Shown here: positions 33,065 through 42,700 of the stretch, piece by piece
How positions within the stretch are numbered: the stretch's first letter is position 1
Layout of the letters: every line of letters starts with the position of its first letter
Source: Geomonas ferrireducens
Lineage (GTDB): Bacteria; Desulfobacterota; Desulfuromonadia; Geobacterales; Geobacteraceae
Length of the DNA stretch: 64,000 bases
Direction of reading: 5' to 3'
Assembly (NCBI RefSeq): GCF_004917065.1
Contig: NZ_SSYA01000002.1
Location: 1,155,897 to 1,219,896, forward strand
Notes under the pieces: model-generated
What the model was told of the DNA's origin: nothing
Seen by the model: only the letters and a program-made list of their open reading frames with translations
The model's database searches: none
Translations under genes and position numbers: made by a program

Positions 33065-33083
33065 GGGGTCACCCCCTTTGGCG

Positions 33084-34085
33084 TCACCTGCTCTTTTTCA
33101 TCTCCACGCGGTCGCCGCGGTACACGGTGTCCACGCTCTTAACGATCACGGCGGTGGAGCTGTTCATCCCGGTGGAAACCACCACCAAGGCGCCGACAAC
33201 CTCGACCGGGAGCTTGTCTATCTTCACCTGGGTGTAGCGCTGGTCGGGGACCACGTCGCGCACGATGTAGAGCATGTTGCCGGGCTGCACCCCTTGCGCC
33301 TTGCCAAGGTCGAGGAACACCACGTCGTTCACGGCGAGGGCCTGGTTCCCGGTCTGGGTCTGCACGATGTAGCCGGTGAGGTCGCGGTCGGCGGCTCTAA
33401 GCGGCACGGTCAGCTTGCGCTCCTGGTACGGCATCAGGAAGGAGCCGGCGCTGATCTCCAGGAACGATCTGGTGACGATCGCCTTGGAGGCCTTCTCCTC
33501 GACCTCGGAGAGCTGCAACTCGCCAAGCGGCATCACCTGCTGGCCGAGGATCACGTTGGTGATCGGGTGGCTCACCGGGCCGATCTTCTTGTAGATGAGG
33601 AAGCGGTCGCCGGGGTTGCCGCCGTTTACCCGCCCGATATCGGTATAGACGATGTCGTCGGCACCGACCATCTCGCGGTTCTGGTAGAGGGAGATAACGA
33701 TGCCGGAGGGCTTCATCCCGTTCTCGATGAGAAAGCCTTCGCTGCCGTTCACCGCGAAGGTCGCCGCCTGGGGCTCCTCACGCGGCTCCTGGGGCTTGGG
33801 CTGCTCAGCCTTGGGAAGCGCCGGGAAGGGCTCGATCTCGATGCGGTCGGAGTAGATGCGCACCTTCTGCCCCGGGTAGATGAAATGCGGGTTGCCGACG
33901 GTCTGGTTGTTCGCCCAGAGGTTCGGCCAGTAGTAGGGATCTCTCAGGAAGCGCTGCGACAGCCCCCAGAGGGTGTCGCCGGGGACGATGGTGTAGATGG
34001 TGGGTTGTTCCTGCGCCGCCGCAAAGGGTGCGGTGGTGGTGAGGCAAATGAAGAGCAGTGCCGCCAGACCAAGGTATTTTCTCAT
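33084..34085 (-). CDS. Secreted LysM domain protein
   Basis: This 333-residue exported protein has a signal peptide (MRKYLGLAALLFICLTTTAPFAAAQ) and one LysM peptidoglycan-binding domain near the N-terminus (about 28-78: YTIVPGDTLWGLSQRFL, ending FIYPGQKVRI). The remaining 250 residues are beta-rich, with repeated modules such as DRFLIYKKIG and GNMLYIVRDVV, and have no family I can name. The ATG has AGGAG upstream. It is upstream of dprA and topA, and is probably a peptidoglycan-associated structural or assembly protein. Confidence 0.85.
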   Translation of the reverse strand: MRKYLGLAALLFICLTTTAPFAAAQEQPTIYTIVPGDTLWGLSQRFLRDPYYWPNLWANNQTVGNPHFIYPGQKVRIYSDRIEIEPFPALPKAEQPKPQEPREEPQAATFAVNGSEGFLIENGMKPSGIVISLYQNREMVGADDIVYTDIGRVNGGNPGDRFLIYKKIGPVSHPITNVILGQQVMPLGELQLSEVEEKASKAIVTRSFLEISAGSFLMPYQERKLTVPLRAADRDLTGYIVQTQTGNQALAVNDVVFLDLGKAQGVQPGNMLYIVRDVVPDQRYTQVKIDKLPVEVVGALVVVSTGMNSSTAVIVKSVDTVYRGDRVEMKKSR

Positions 34086-34555
34086 AGGCTCCTTTTAGGG
34101 GCGTGAACACCCCACCCTCCTCCTCGGGCACGCGCGCCGCGAGGTCTTTGCAAATTAATACAACGGCTTCATGACAACAGGCGGTACAGGACGGCCGAAT
34201 CATTCATTAGTACTTTGCCGTCTTGGAAAGGGTAACGCGACCGGGGCGGACCGGTAAAACCGCGATGAGAGCGGATCGGCAAGAGTGCCGTTTCCCGGCC
34301 CGAAGTCTGAGAGCCGAGAAAAATTTAACATAATTAAAGCGTTTTGCCTCGTAATGTCAAGGATAAAGACCTTTTGGGGGGTTCATTATCGCCGCGCTCT
34401 ATGCTACGTTGTCCCGGTGCAGGACCGGCGCCGAGGCCGGCAGCCTCACAGATCCACAGGCAGCTACGGTTACGGGAGTGAAGGTGACGCAAGAAGAACT
34501 GGGTAAGGTGACGTTGCAGAAGAAGATGCAAGGCCACAGGACGGCTGGTGGGAGG
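34086..34555. other. 470-bp divergent gap with several hairpins
   Basis: No gene is firmly supported. On the plus strand, several stems are visible: GACGGC/GCCGTC (about 34190-34225), CCGG/CCGG and CCGC/GCGG (about 34240-34275), and CGGCA-AGAG-TGCCG (about 34278-34292). An A+T-rich stretch (about 34320-34345) follows. The set could be a structured 5' leader of the downstream TrhP gene, but it does not match a riboswitch class I know. No promoter can be placed confidently. Confidence 0.45.
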
Positions 34556-35764
34556 ATGAAGCCCGAGCTCCTCGCTCCGGCGGGGAACATGGAGAAGCTG
34601 AAGGTGGCGATCCGCTACGGCGCGGACGCGGTGTACCTCGGGGGAAAGGCCTTTGGTCTCAGAAACCTCGCGGGGAACTTCACCGGAGAGGAGCTCGAGG
34701 CGGGGGTGGCCTACGCGCACACGCAAGGCGTCAAGGTGTACCTCACCGTGAACGCCTTCGCCGACAACGCCGATCTGCCGGAGCTCGAGCACTACCTGGA
34801 CGAGGTCGCCCACATCCCCTTTGACGCGTTCATCGCCGCCGACCCCGGCGTCGTGGCACTCATCGCCGAGCGCCATCCCGGACGCGACATCCATCTCTCC
34901 ACCCAGGCCAATACGACCAACTGGCGCTCCGCGCGCTTCTGGCAGTCCCAGGGGGTGACCCGGGTGAACCTCGCCCGCGAGATGTCCCTCGAGGAGATCG
35001 CCGAGACGGCCAGGCGCTGCGACATCGAGCTCGAGGTCTTCGTCCACGGCGCCATGTGCATCTCTTATTCGGGGCGTTGCCTCCTTTCGAGCGCCATGAC
35101 CGGGCGCGACGCCAACAAGGGGGAATGCACCCAGCCCTGCCGCTGGAACTATTCCATCGTCGAGGAGACCCGCCCGGGCGAGTACTTCCCGATCCACGAG
35201 GACGAAAGCGGCACCTTCATCTTCAACTCGAAGGACCTCTGCCTGATCGAGCACCTCCCGGCGCTCGTGGAGAGCGGGGTGCACTCGCTGAAGATCGAGG
35301 GGCGCATGAAGGGGATCTACTACGCGGCGAGCGTGATACGGATCTACCGGGAGGCGCTGGACCGCTACTGGGAGGACCCGGAGGGTTACCGGTTGGAGCC
35401 GCACTGGCTCGAGGAGCTCGCCAAGGTGAGCCACCGCGGCTACACCACCGGCTTTCTCTTCGGCAAGCCGCGCGACGTCGACCACGAGTACCTCTCCTGC
35501 TACGTGAGAAACTACGAGTTCGTGGCGCTCGTCGAAGAGGGCCTCTCCGAAGGAACGCAGGTGCTCGTGAGAAACCGCCTGAAGGTTGGCGACGTCCTCG
35601 AGCTGATCGGCCAGGGGGCGAGCTTCACCCGCTTCACCCTGACCGGGATGCGGGACCTGGAGGGGACGCCGCTCAGCGTCGCGCACGCGAACCAGCGCGT
35701 GGTCCTCGAAGGGGTGGCCGGCGCAGGAGAGTTCGACCTGATCCGGCGCGAGAAGATCGACTAG
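34556..35764 (+). CDS. TrhP/YegQ-type U32 peptidase-family tRNA hydroxylation protein
   Basis: This 402-residue protein belongs to the U32 family in which TrhP (YegQ) helps hydroxylate uridine 34 of tRNA. It starts MKPELLAPAGNMEKLKVAI and contains YGADAVYLGGKAFGLRN, DIHLSTQANTTNW and the conserved Cys-rich HGAMCISYSGRCLLSS, RDANKGECTQPCRW. The Cys residues (about 167, 174, 190, 194) fit iron-sulfur cluster binding. In-frame starts lie upstream at 34526 and 34409; the family prefers 34556, although its GGAGG directly abuts the ATG. Its stop overlaps the convergent gene. Confidence 0.85.
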   Translation: MKPELLAPAGNMEKLKVAIRYGADAVYLGGKAFGLRNLAGNFTGEELEAGVAYAHTQGVKVYLTVNAFADNADLPELEHYLDEVAHIPFDAFIAADPGVVALIAERHPGRDIHLSTQANTTNWRSARFWQSQGVTRVNLAREMSLEEIAETARRCDIELEVFVHGAMCISYSGRCLLSSAMTGRDANKGECTQPCRWNYSIVEETRPGEYFPIHEDESGTFIFNSKDLCLIEHLPALVESGVHSLKIEGRMKGIYYAASVIRIYREALDRYWEDPEGYRLEPHWLEELAKVSHRGYTTGFLFGKPRDVDHEYLSCYVRNYEFVALVEEGLSEGTQVLVRNRLKVGDVLELIGQGASFTRFTLTGMRDLEGTPLSVAHANQRVVLEGVAGAGEFDLIRREKID

Positions 35765-36705
35765 CCTCCCACCACCCTGTTGCGCCCTTCGTTCTTCGCC
35801 CGGTACAAAAGCTGATCGGCGCAGGACAAAAGCGCCGCCGCATCGGCGCCGTCATCGGGGAACCCGGCGACGCCGATGCTCACCGTCACCCGCCCGAGCG
35901 GCTGGGTCTCCCCCCCTGCAAAGGGGTGCTCGGCCACCCGGCTGCGCAGATCCTCCGCGACGTTCAAGGCAAGCTCCTTGCCGGTCTCCGGAAGCAAAAG
36001 GACGAACTCCTCGCCGCCGTAGCGCGCCGCCAGGTCGCACGCCCGCGTGTTCGCGGTCAGCAAACCGGCGAGCCCCTTTAGGAGACGGTCCCCCTCGGGG
36101 TGGCCGTGGGTGTCGTTGTAATGCTTGAAGTGGTCCACGTCGAAGAAGATGAGGGAGCAGCGCTTGTCGTAGCGTTTCGAGCGCGCCACCTCCTGGGCCA
36201 GCGACTCCTGGAAGTAGCGGTGGTTGTAGAGCGAGGTGAGGCCGTCGCGCACCGCCATCTCCTTCAAGGCCCGGTTCGCCTCCTGGAGTTCCTCGTTGGC
36301 GCGGGTCAGCTGTTCCAGGAGCTCCCGGTTCTGCGCCACGAGGCGCGCCTTCTCCGCCGCGCGCCCCGCCACAGCGGAGATGAGGTCCAGGCTCTCGAAC
36401 GGCTTCACCAGGTAATCGTAGGCACCGGCGCGCAACGCCGTGATGGCGGAATCCAGCGAGGCGTGACTCGTCATGATCACCACCTGGGTGTCCGGGTTGT
36501 GCTCCTTGATCCTGGTCAAAAGCTCGATGCCGCTCATCCCCCCCATCCGGATGTCGGTGATCACCAACTGGTGCGAACCGGACCGGAACACCTCCAAAGC
36601 CTCCTCGCCGCTCGCCGCCTCGGATACCTTGAAGCCGTCGGCGGTCAGCACCTGGGACACCACGCTCCTCAGGGTCTCCTCGTCGTCAACAACCAGCAGA
36701 TGCAT
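35761..36705 (-). CDS. Response regulator diguanylate cyclase (REC-GGDEF)
   Basis: This 314-residue protein has an N-terminal receiver domain (VVDDEET, phosphoacceptor Asp in VITDIRMGGMSG, Lys in YLVKPFES) joined by a helical linker (about 125-150) to a GGDEF cyclase domain with RYGGEEF active-site motif, preceded by the RxxD (RACD) inhibitory-site motif five residues earlier. It should make cyclic-di-GMP when phosphorylated and be feedback-inhibited. The ATG at 36705 has AGGAGG six bases upstream, and overlaps the histidine kinase by 20 bp, so the two are a cognate pair. Confidence 0.93.
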   Translation of the reverse strand: MHLLVVDDEETLRSVVSQVLTADGFKVSEAASGEEALEVFRSGSHQLVITDIRMGGMSGIELLTRIKEHNPDTQVVIMTSHASLDSAITALRAGAYDYLVKPFESLDLISAVAGRAAEKARLVAQNRELLEQLTRANEELQEANRALKEMAVRDGLTSLYNHRYFQESLAQEVARSKRYDKRCSLIFFDVDHFKHYNDTHGHPEGDRLLKGLAGLLTANTRACDLAARYGGEEFVLLLPETGKELALNVAEDLRSRVAEHPFAGGETQPLGRVTVSIGVAGFPDDGADAAALLSCADQLLYRAKNEGRNRVVGG

Positions 36706-38554
36706 GTCCGTCCTCCTCTGACCTCGCGGGAAGGGTGATGATGAAGGTCGTACCCACACCCTCCTCGCTTTCCAGGCGGATATCACCGCCGTGATCCTTC
36801 ACGATGCCGTAACTCACCGAGAGCCCGAGACCGGTCCCCTGCCCGGCGGGCTTCGTGGTGAAGAAGGGATCGAAGATCTTTTCCCTGATCTTAGGCGGGA
36901 TGCCGGGGCCGTCGTCGGCCACCCGGACCTCGACCCCGCCCGCGTCCAGGCGTTTCGCGCTCAGGCGCACGGTGCCGGCCGCCCCACCCATCGCCTGCTG
37001 CGCGTTGATCATCAGGTTCATGAGCACCTGCTGCAGCTGGTTCGCGTTGCCGCGGCAAAGAGGGAGCCCCTCCTCCACCTCCTTTTCCACCTTCACGCTG
37101 TTGATCCCCAACTGGTGGTCCACGATGGCGAGGGCGTCGCTCAATACGAGGGCGATGTCCACGGCTGAGAACTCGACCTGCTCCTGGCGCGCGAACTTAA
37201 GTAGGTTCTCGATGATGGTCTTGCAGCGCTTGGTCTCCTTCTCGATGATGTGCAGGTTCTTCTCCAGCGGGTGCCCGCTCTCCACCCCGCGCAGCGAGAG
37301 CTGCGTGATGCCGAGGATGCCGGCGAGCGGGTTTTTCACCTCGTGGGCGATCCCGGCGCCGAGCGCACCGAAGGCCGCCATCTTCTCCGACTGCACGAGC
37401 TGCCCGTAAAGCTCCTTGAGCGCCTGCTCGCGCTGTTTGAGCTCGGTCGCCATCCGGTTGAAGGAGTCGCCGAGCGCGCCGATCTCGTCGCCGGAGGAGG
37501 CCGGCACCTCCACCTCGAAGCGCCCCTGCCCCACCATGCGCGTAGCCTCGGAGAGCTTTTCGATGGGGCGGGTGAGATGGTGCGACCAGAACTGGCTCAA
37601 AACCGCGGCCCCCACGAGCAGGGCCAGGGAGAGGACGAGGAGGTCCAGTAGCAGCGCGCGCGAGGTGAGAAAGGCGGCGCTCTTCTTGATCTGCACCCCT
37701 ACGGTGAGCCCCCCGGTCATGGTGCGGGAGAAACCTCCCACGATGGCGGCACCCCGGCTTTCATACTCGCGGGTAAGCCCGGAGACGCGGCTCGCCTTTT
37801 TCACCCAGGGCCACCACTCCCCTTCCGGAACGCTCCCGACGCGCCCTGTCTCCGCGTGGGCTAGGAAGCGGCCGGAAGCGTCGACGACGAAGGTATCGAA
37901 GACCCTGGAGCGGGTGGCGATGCGTTGCAGCCGATCGAGCCGGATCACCGCGGAGGTGAGCACAGGCTCGGCCCCGTCTGCCGCAGGTTCGGCGATGGTC
38001 ACCTTCATGGCTTGAAAGGCAGGAGAGACCGCGGCGAACTCAACGAGCGGCTCCCCTCCGGTCACCGGATCGATCCCGGGATCGCGGGGAGAAACGGCAG
38101 CCTCTTTCCCTTGGCTCCCTGATGAACCGTTTGCCGTGGCGGCGGGAGAAGGGGCCAATACGCGCAGCAAATCCTCCCGGGTCACCCCGACGGCATCGAG
38201 GGCCGCCTGGTCGTAGACGTCCTCGTCACCATCGGGGGCGTTGCGGGTCACCATGACGAACTCGCCGAACTCCTCGAAGAGCCCCTTGAGCGCCTGTTCG
38301 CGCCCCCCCATCTCCCGGTCCGACATGAGGCGCGAAAAGAGCTTCAGCTTCTCGGTGTACCCGGTCACCAGGGTCCCCGCCTCCTCGGCGCTGTGCAGCG
38401 CCATGGTCGAGGTGAGGTCGTGGATGTAGGCGGTCTTGTCCTTTTGGAACAGGGTCGCCATGGTGAAGGTGATCAGGCTCAGCACCACGGAGACGACGAG
38501 GAGCTGCGAGAGCAGGATCTTGAACCTGAGCGGGAACTTCAGTCTGGTATTCAT
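36686..38554 (-). CDS. Membrane sensor histidine kinase
   Basis: This 622-residue kinase has an N-terminal membrane segment ([18 protein letters not shown]), a periplasmic sensor region (about 35-300), a second segment ([19 protein letters not shown]), HAMP ([17 protein letters not shown] to FNRMATELK), phosphoacceptor [15 protein letters not shown], and ATPase motifs [44 protein letters not shown]. It overlaps the FecR-type gene by 4 bp and the REC-GGDEF gene by 20 bp. The likely output is phosphorylation of that cyclase. Confidence 0.94.
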   Translation of the reverse strand: MNTRLKFPLRFKILLSQLLVVSVVLSLITFTMATLFQKDKTAYIHDLTSTMALHSAEEAGTLVTGYTEKLKLFSRLMSDREMGGREQALKGLFEEFGEFVMVTRNAPDGDEDVYDQAALDAVGVTREDLLRVLAPSPAATANGSSGSQGKEAAVSPRDPGIDPVTGGEPLVEFAAVSPAFQAMKVTIAEPAADGAEPVLTSAVIRLDRLQRIATRSRVFDTFVVDASGRFLAHAETGRVGSVPEGEWWPWVKKASRVSGLTREYESRGAAIVGGFSRTMTGGLTVGVQIKKSAAFLTSRALLLDLLVLSLALLVGAAVLSQFWSHHLTRPIEKLSEATRMVGQGRFEVEVPASSGDEIGALGDSFNRMATELKQREQALKELYGQLVQSEKMAAFGALGAGIAHEVKNPLAGILGITQLSLRGVESGHPLEKNLHIIEKETKRCKTIIENLLKFARQEQVEFSAVDIALVLSDALAIVDHQLGINSVKVEKEVEEGLPLCRGNANQLQQVLMNLMINAQQAMGGAAGTVRLSAKRLDAGGVEVRVADDGPGIPPKIREKIFDPFFTTKPAGQGTGLGLSVSYGIVKDHGGDIRLESEEGVGTTFIITLPARSEEDGHASAGC

Positions 38555-39789
38555 TGCACCTCCTCCCCTGTCTGTTTGCCGTACACGACCCGAGAGGCGT
38601 AGCTCGCGTTGCCGGTCTCATCCACCGCCTCGACCCGAATCAGGTTCACCCCGGCTTTCAGCATGAGTTCGTGGCTGAAGGCGCCGGTCGGGGCGGTCCG
38701 TGCGTCCGCACCGTTCACGTAGACGCGCGAGCCGGGGCGGGAAGTCCCGGTAAGGCGGAAGGCCCCGACCGTGGCGCTTTGCGGCGGGAAGTCGACGGCA
38801 AGCGGCGGCGCTTCGGTCTCCTGCAGGAGACGGCAGCTCCCGGGCCTGCTGAAACGCCCCTCGCGCCCCTCCTCGATACGGCTCACCCTCCAGTAGTAGT
38901 TCCCGGCGTCCAGGGTGCCTGCGGTCACCTCGGGTGCTGTCACCTTGAGGTCCATGACGGGCCTCTTGAAGCCGGGCTCCCTGGAGAGCTGGAAGTGGTA
39001 CAGGGCGCTGCCGCCGGTCCAGTTGAAGTGGACCCTCGGGGGAAGCATCCGGAACCGGTATATGAGCTCGTCGTTTTTGAGCGCGGGGGGCGAGGGTAGC
39101 GGCGACGCCGGACCGGCAGCGACGCCGCGCCGCAGCGTAATGCCGAAGTTCGCCGGAACACGCACCGGGCCGTCCTCTCCCTCCACGTGCAGCTGTCCCG
39201 AGTAGACGACAAGGCTCGTCGCGTCGTCGCCCAAGGGGGTAAAACGGAAACGGGACGAGCCGGGCCGCACCCGCGCCAGGTGCCCCACGGCCGCCACCTC
39301 CATGCGCACCTTCTTCGAGGCGGAGAGGCACCCCTGCAGCTCCCCTTCCACGTGCACCCGGTAGGCCCGCGCGGCGCCGCCCATCCCGTCATTCAGGCGG
39401 GTGACGACGAGCATGGAGTTGCTTCCCAAAGTGAGGTAGTCGCCGGGGGTGAAGGAGATGGTGGCCCCGGAGCGGTCGAAGGTCTGCACCGCGTCGTGGT
39501 TGAAAAGGAGCATCCCTTCCCGGGCGTCCCCCCACGCCACCGAATCGCCGCGCCGACAGCGCACGTCCCGCACCAGGGTGGTGAGGGCCGCCTCGGCGCT
39601 CCTCGCCCCACCCTGTCGCGGCGCGGGCCGCCCAGAGTCCCCCACGAGTTCGCGCAGCGGCGTGCCGGAAGGGAAGACGGCGTAGAGAAGGAGTATGAAG
39701 AGCCAGAAGAGCGCGAGCACGAGGAGAAGCGCCGCGCCGGTCTCGGCGGCTAACGTTGCCCATTTACGGAGACGGGAACCGGTGCTCAC
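38551..39789 (-). CDS. FecR domain-containing envelope protein
   Basis: This 412-residue protein has a single N-terminal membrane anchor (ALLLVLALFWLFILLLYAVF) and a FecR-like domain (about 75-215, with RRGDSVAWGDAREGM, PGDYLTLGSNSMLVV, SGQLHVEGEDGPVRVP), followed by two Ig-like modules ending VRVEAVDETGNASYASRV. FecR domains usually relay outer-membrane or periplasmic signals. The GTG start at 39789 has GGAGG upstream and overlaps the stop of the giant OmpA-type gene in GTGA; the stop overlaps the histidine kinase start. It links the surface proteins with the kinase in one operon. Confidence 0.85.
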   Translation of the reverse strand: MSTGSRLRKWATLAAETGAALLLVLALFWLFILLLYAVFPSGTPLRELVGDSGRPAPRQGGARSAEAALTTLVRDVRCRRGDSVAWGDAREGMLLFNHDAVQTFDRSGATISFTPGDYLTLGSNSMLVVTRLNDGMGGAARAYRVHVEGELQGCLSASKKVRMEVAAVGHLARVRPGSSRFRFTPLGDDATSLVVYSGQLHVEGEDGPVRVPANFGITLRRGVAAGPASPLPSPPALKNDELIYRFRMLPPRVHFNWTGGSALYHFQLSREPGFKRPVMDLKVTAPEVTAGTLDAGNYYWRVSRIEEGREGRFSRPGSCRLLQETEAPPLAVDFPPQSATVGAFRLTGTSRPGSRVYVNGADARTAPTGAFSHELMLKAGVNLIRVEAVDETGNASYASRVVYGKQTGEEVQ

Positions 39790-42700
39790 TTTTTCACCTC
39801 CTCGCGAAGCATCTCCTTCGCGGAGCGCAGGCGCAGGTTCAAAAGCTTCGAGCACCCCGACCCGTTTCTGAGCACGACCCCCATGACGCGATCGCCGCTG
39901 CGTACCGGCAGTTCGAGGGCGAAGGAGCCCGATCGATCGACCGGAACCTGAGCTCCGTCCACCTCGAGCCGTTCACCTGCGCCGACGGCACCCAGAAGGC
40001 GGCACCCGACGGCGCCGTCCGGACCGACGCTCACCCCGGAGGCGGAGCTCCCGAAGGGAACGACGACGGGACCGGCGGGGTGCGCGAGGGTGAGAGCCGG
40101 AAGCGGCAGCGCGGTGGCGAGGTAGCGCCCTTGGGCATCCCCCATCTCGATCTGCAGCCGCTCGGTGGCACCGGGGAGCGAGGTCTCGAAGCGCCCGAAG
40201 CCGTCCACGGGGAGGTCGCGCCCGTTGATCACCGCGAAGGGGCGGGTGCGGTAGCGGTCGTCCGGCGCCACTTCCTTCACCTGCCGGAAGTCCCCCTTCA
40301 GCTCGACGCGGCGGTTAAGCCTGCGGCCGGGGGTGGTCGTGTTGTCGGCCACCGGGCGCGACTTGCCGTACCAGCGCCTTAAAAGCCGCTGCGGGTCGAT
40401 CCCTTCCACCCGGACCAGGTAATCCGCAGCGGAGTCGCACCGCTTGCGCGAGAGTTCGACGTTGTAGGGGGCGCTGCCGATGCCGTCGGTGTGTCCCTCG
40501 ACGATCACCTTCTCGCGCGGGCGCTCGCGCAGCACGCGCGCCGCGCCGCTTAGGAGCCTTTTCGCCTCGGGGGTGAGCGCCCACTTGTCGAATACGAAAG
40601 CGCCGCCGGCAAGGGTGAGGAGCACCGCCTCGCTGCGGTTCACCCCGAAGAGCTCGCGGCCGGTCCTGAAGACGGAGCCGTCCCGGTAGGTGACCTGGAG
40701 CTGCCCCTGGTAGATCTCCCCCTCGACCACCTCCTTGCGGTCGGTCTCCCCGTCCCACGCGACGCGCGGCGGCGGAGCGCCGATCCCGGTGAAGGCGCGC
40801 AGCACCTCCCCTTCCCGGTTCATCATGACGAGGTGCCACGAGGCGACCTCGTCCGCCGCTTCCACGGTCATCAGCAGCCCGAGCGGCACGGCGAACTTGC
40901 CGCCTTTTAGTTCCAGCGAGGCTAGGCGCTCGCGGGTGAGGGTGACCGCGGTGGAGGGAAGGCGCGCCGGCGAGCCGTTCACGAGCAGGGTGAAAAGCTC
41001 CGCGCTCCCGGAAACGGCAAGAGGCTCGTCGATCCGCTCCAGGGTGACCAGCATGGCGGGGATGATTTTCGGCTCGGGCACCGGCACCGGTTGCAACGCG
41101 ACCGGTTCGGGTGCCGGGGGCGGGGGCGGAAGCTGCGTAACGCGGGCCTCGGCGCTCTCGAACATATCCTCGTCGAACTTCACCTTGATCCCGACGAAGG
41201 GGCCCTGCCCCTGGTAGCTCTCGCCGGTCAGGTCGCGGTCGTCCAGGCGCGCGTAGTTGTACCCCGCGGAGAGGACCACGTTACGGTAGACCCGGTAGCC
41301 GGCGCTCCCGACCGCGCCCAGGGAGTGCATCCCGGCGTCGTACTGGTTCAAGAGCTTCAGGTAGGCGGAGAGCTCCCAGCGCTCGGCGAGGTCGTAGGAG
41401 AGACCGGCGAGGATGAGGTCTGTGTAGGTGTCGAGCCGCCCTCCGGTCCCCTCGGACCAGCTAAGTTTCCCGGCGTATTTCCCCTGGGCGGTCCACCGGC
41501 TCACCAGACGATAGGTGGGCTCGGCGGAAAGGATGAGGCTGCGGTTGTCCGGGGCGCCGCTCAGGGTGCCGCGTTTCTCGACCTTGTAACGCAGGAGGGT
41601 GAGGAGCTGCCACGGATTGCCGCCGGGGGGGCGGAAGGCGCCACCTATATAGCTGTCGACGACGAGGTCGTTCCCTTGGTCGGCGTCGCGGTCCCAGAGG
41701 GAGGCCTTGCCGACCAGGGTGAGCGCGGGGCTCACCTTGAAGGCGGCATAGGCGCCGTAAAGGGAAGCGGTCTCCTCGGGGCCGGTCCGGATCTCGTAGC
41801 GGCCGGTCAGCTTCACATCCTTTGCGCGCAGGTATTCGCCCGCCATGGTGAAGGCGGTACGGGTGCCGTTGTTGCCCTGCACCGTCTGCACCCTTTCGAA
41901 GGTGGAGTTGACGAAGAGCCCCTGCGCCAGGCGGTAGCGGCTGTTCAGGCCGAGGATCGCTTGTCCGCGCTCCCCGGAGAGGGAGTTCTCGACCTGGTAG
42001 CCGGTGCGCGAGTCGAGGCTGAAGCCTTCCTTCTCCATGAGCTTTGTGTGCAGGTCGACGTTTTCCTGCTCGGTGCTCCCGGCGACCCCGCTGGAGAGGC
42101 GGTAGCCGGTGGTGAGGCGCATCCGATCGTTAAGCGTGCTGTCGAGCCCGAAGACGGTGGCGTTGCGCACCAGGGGGGAGCCCTCCTGGTACTCCTCGGT
42201 CAAAAAGGCGCGGGTCCGTTCGTTCAGCCGGTAGTCGAGTTTCAGGAAGGTCTTCGTCTGGTACTCGGCGATGCTCGAGGAGGAGAGGAGCTGTTCGCGC
42301 CTGAGGGTCGCATCGAGCTTCGAGTTCAGGGGGGCCTTGATCCCGGCCCAGACGAGGTCGGAGGAGCCTTCCTTGCCGTCGATATCCTCGCGGATGATTT
42401 TCACCCCCGCGTCCGCGTCCAGGAGGGAGAACCTGCGCGAGGCGCCGATCTCGTTGCCGAAGAGCCTGCGGTCGCGCAACTCATCGCGCTGCACGAAGCT
42501 CTCCGCGTAAAGGCGCGTGTTGGGCGCGGCGCGGTAGTCCAGGCGAGCGCCGAACTTCTCGGTCCCGGTCTCGTTACCGCTCATGGAGGGGTTGAAGAAA
42601 TCGGCTTCAACCTTCCGGTAATAAAGGGCAAGCGCAAGCGGCTCGACGGGGCGCAGGGTGAGGTCGGCCTTCCAGGCGCTTCCCCTTCCCTTGTCGAGGC

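Noticed and set aside
34200..34330. c-di-GMP (GEMM) or cobalamin riboswitch upstream of TrhP
   Set aside because: The conserved loop sequences of these classes could not be found on either strand. Only hairpins are supported.
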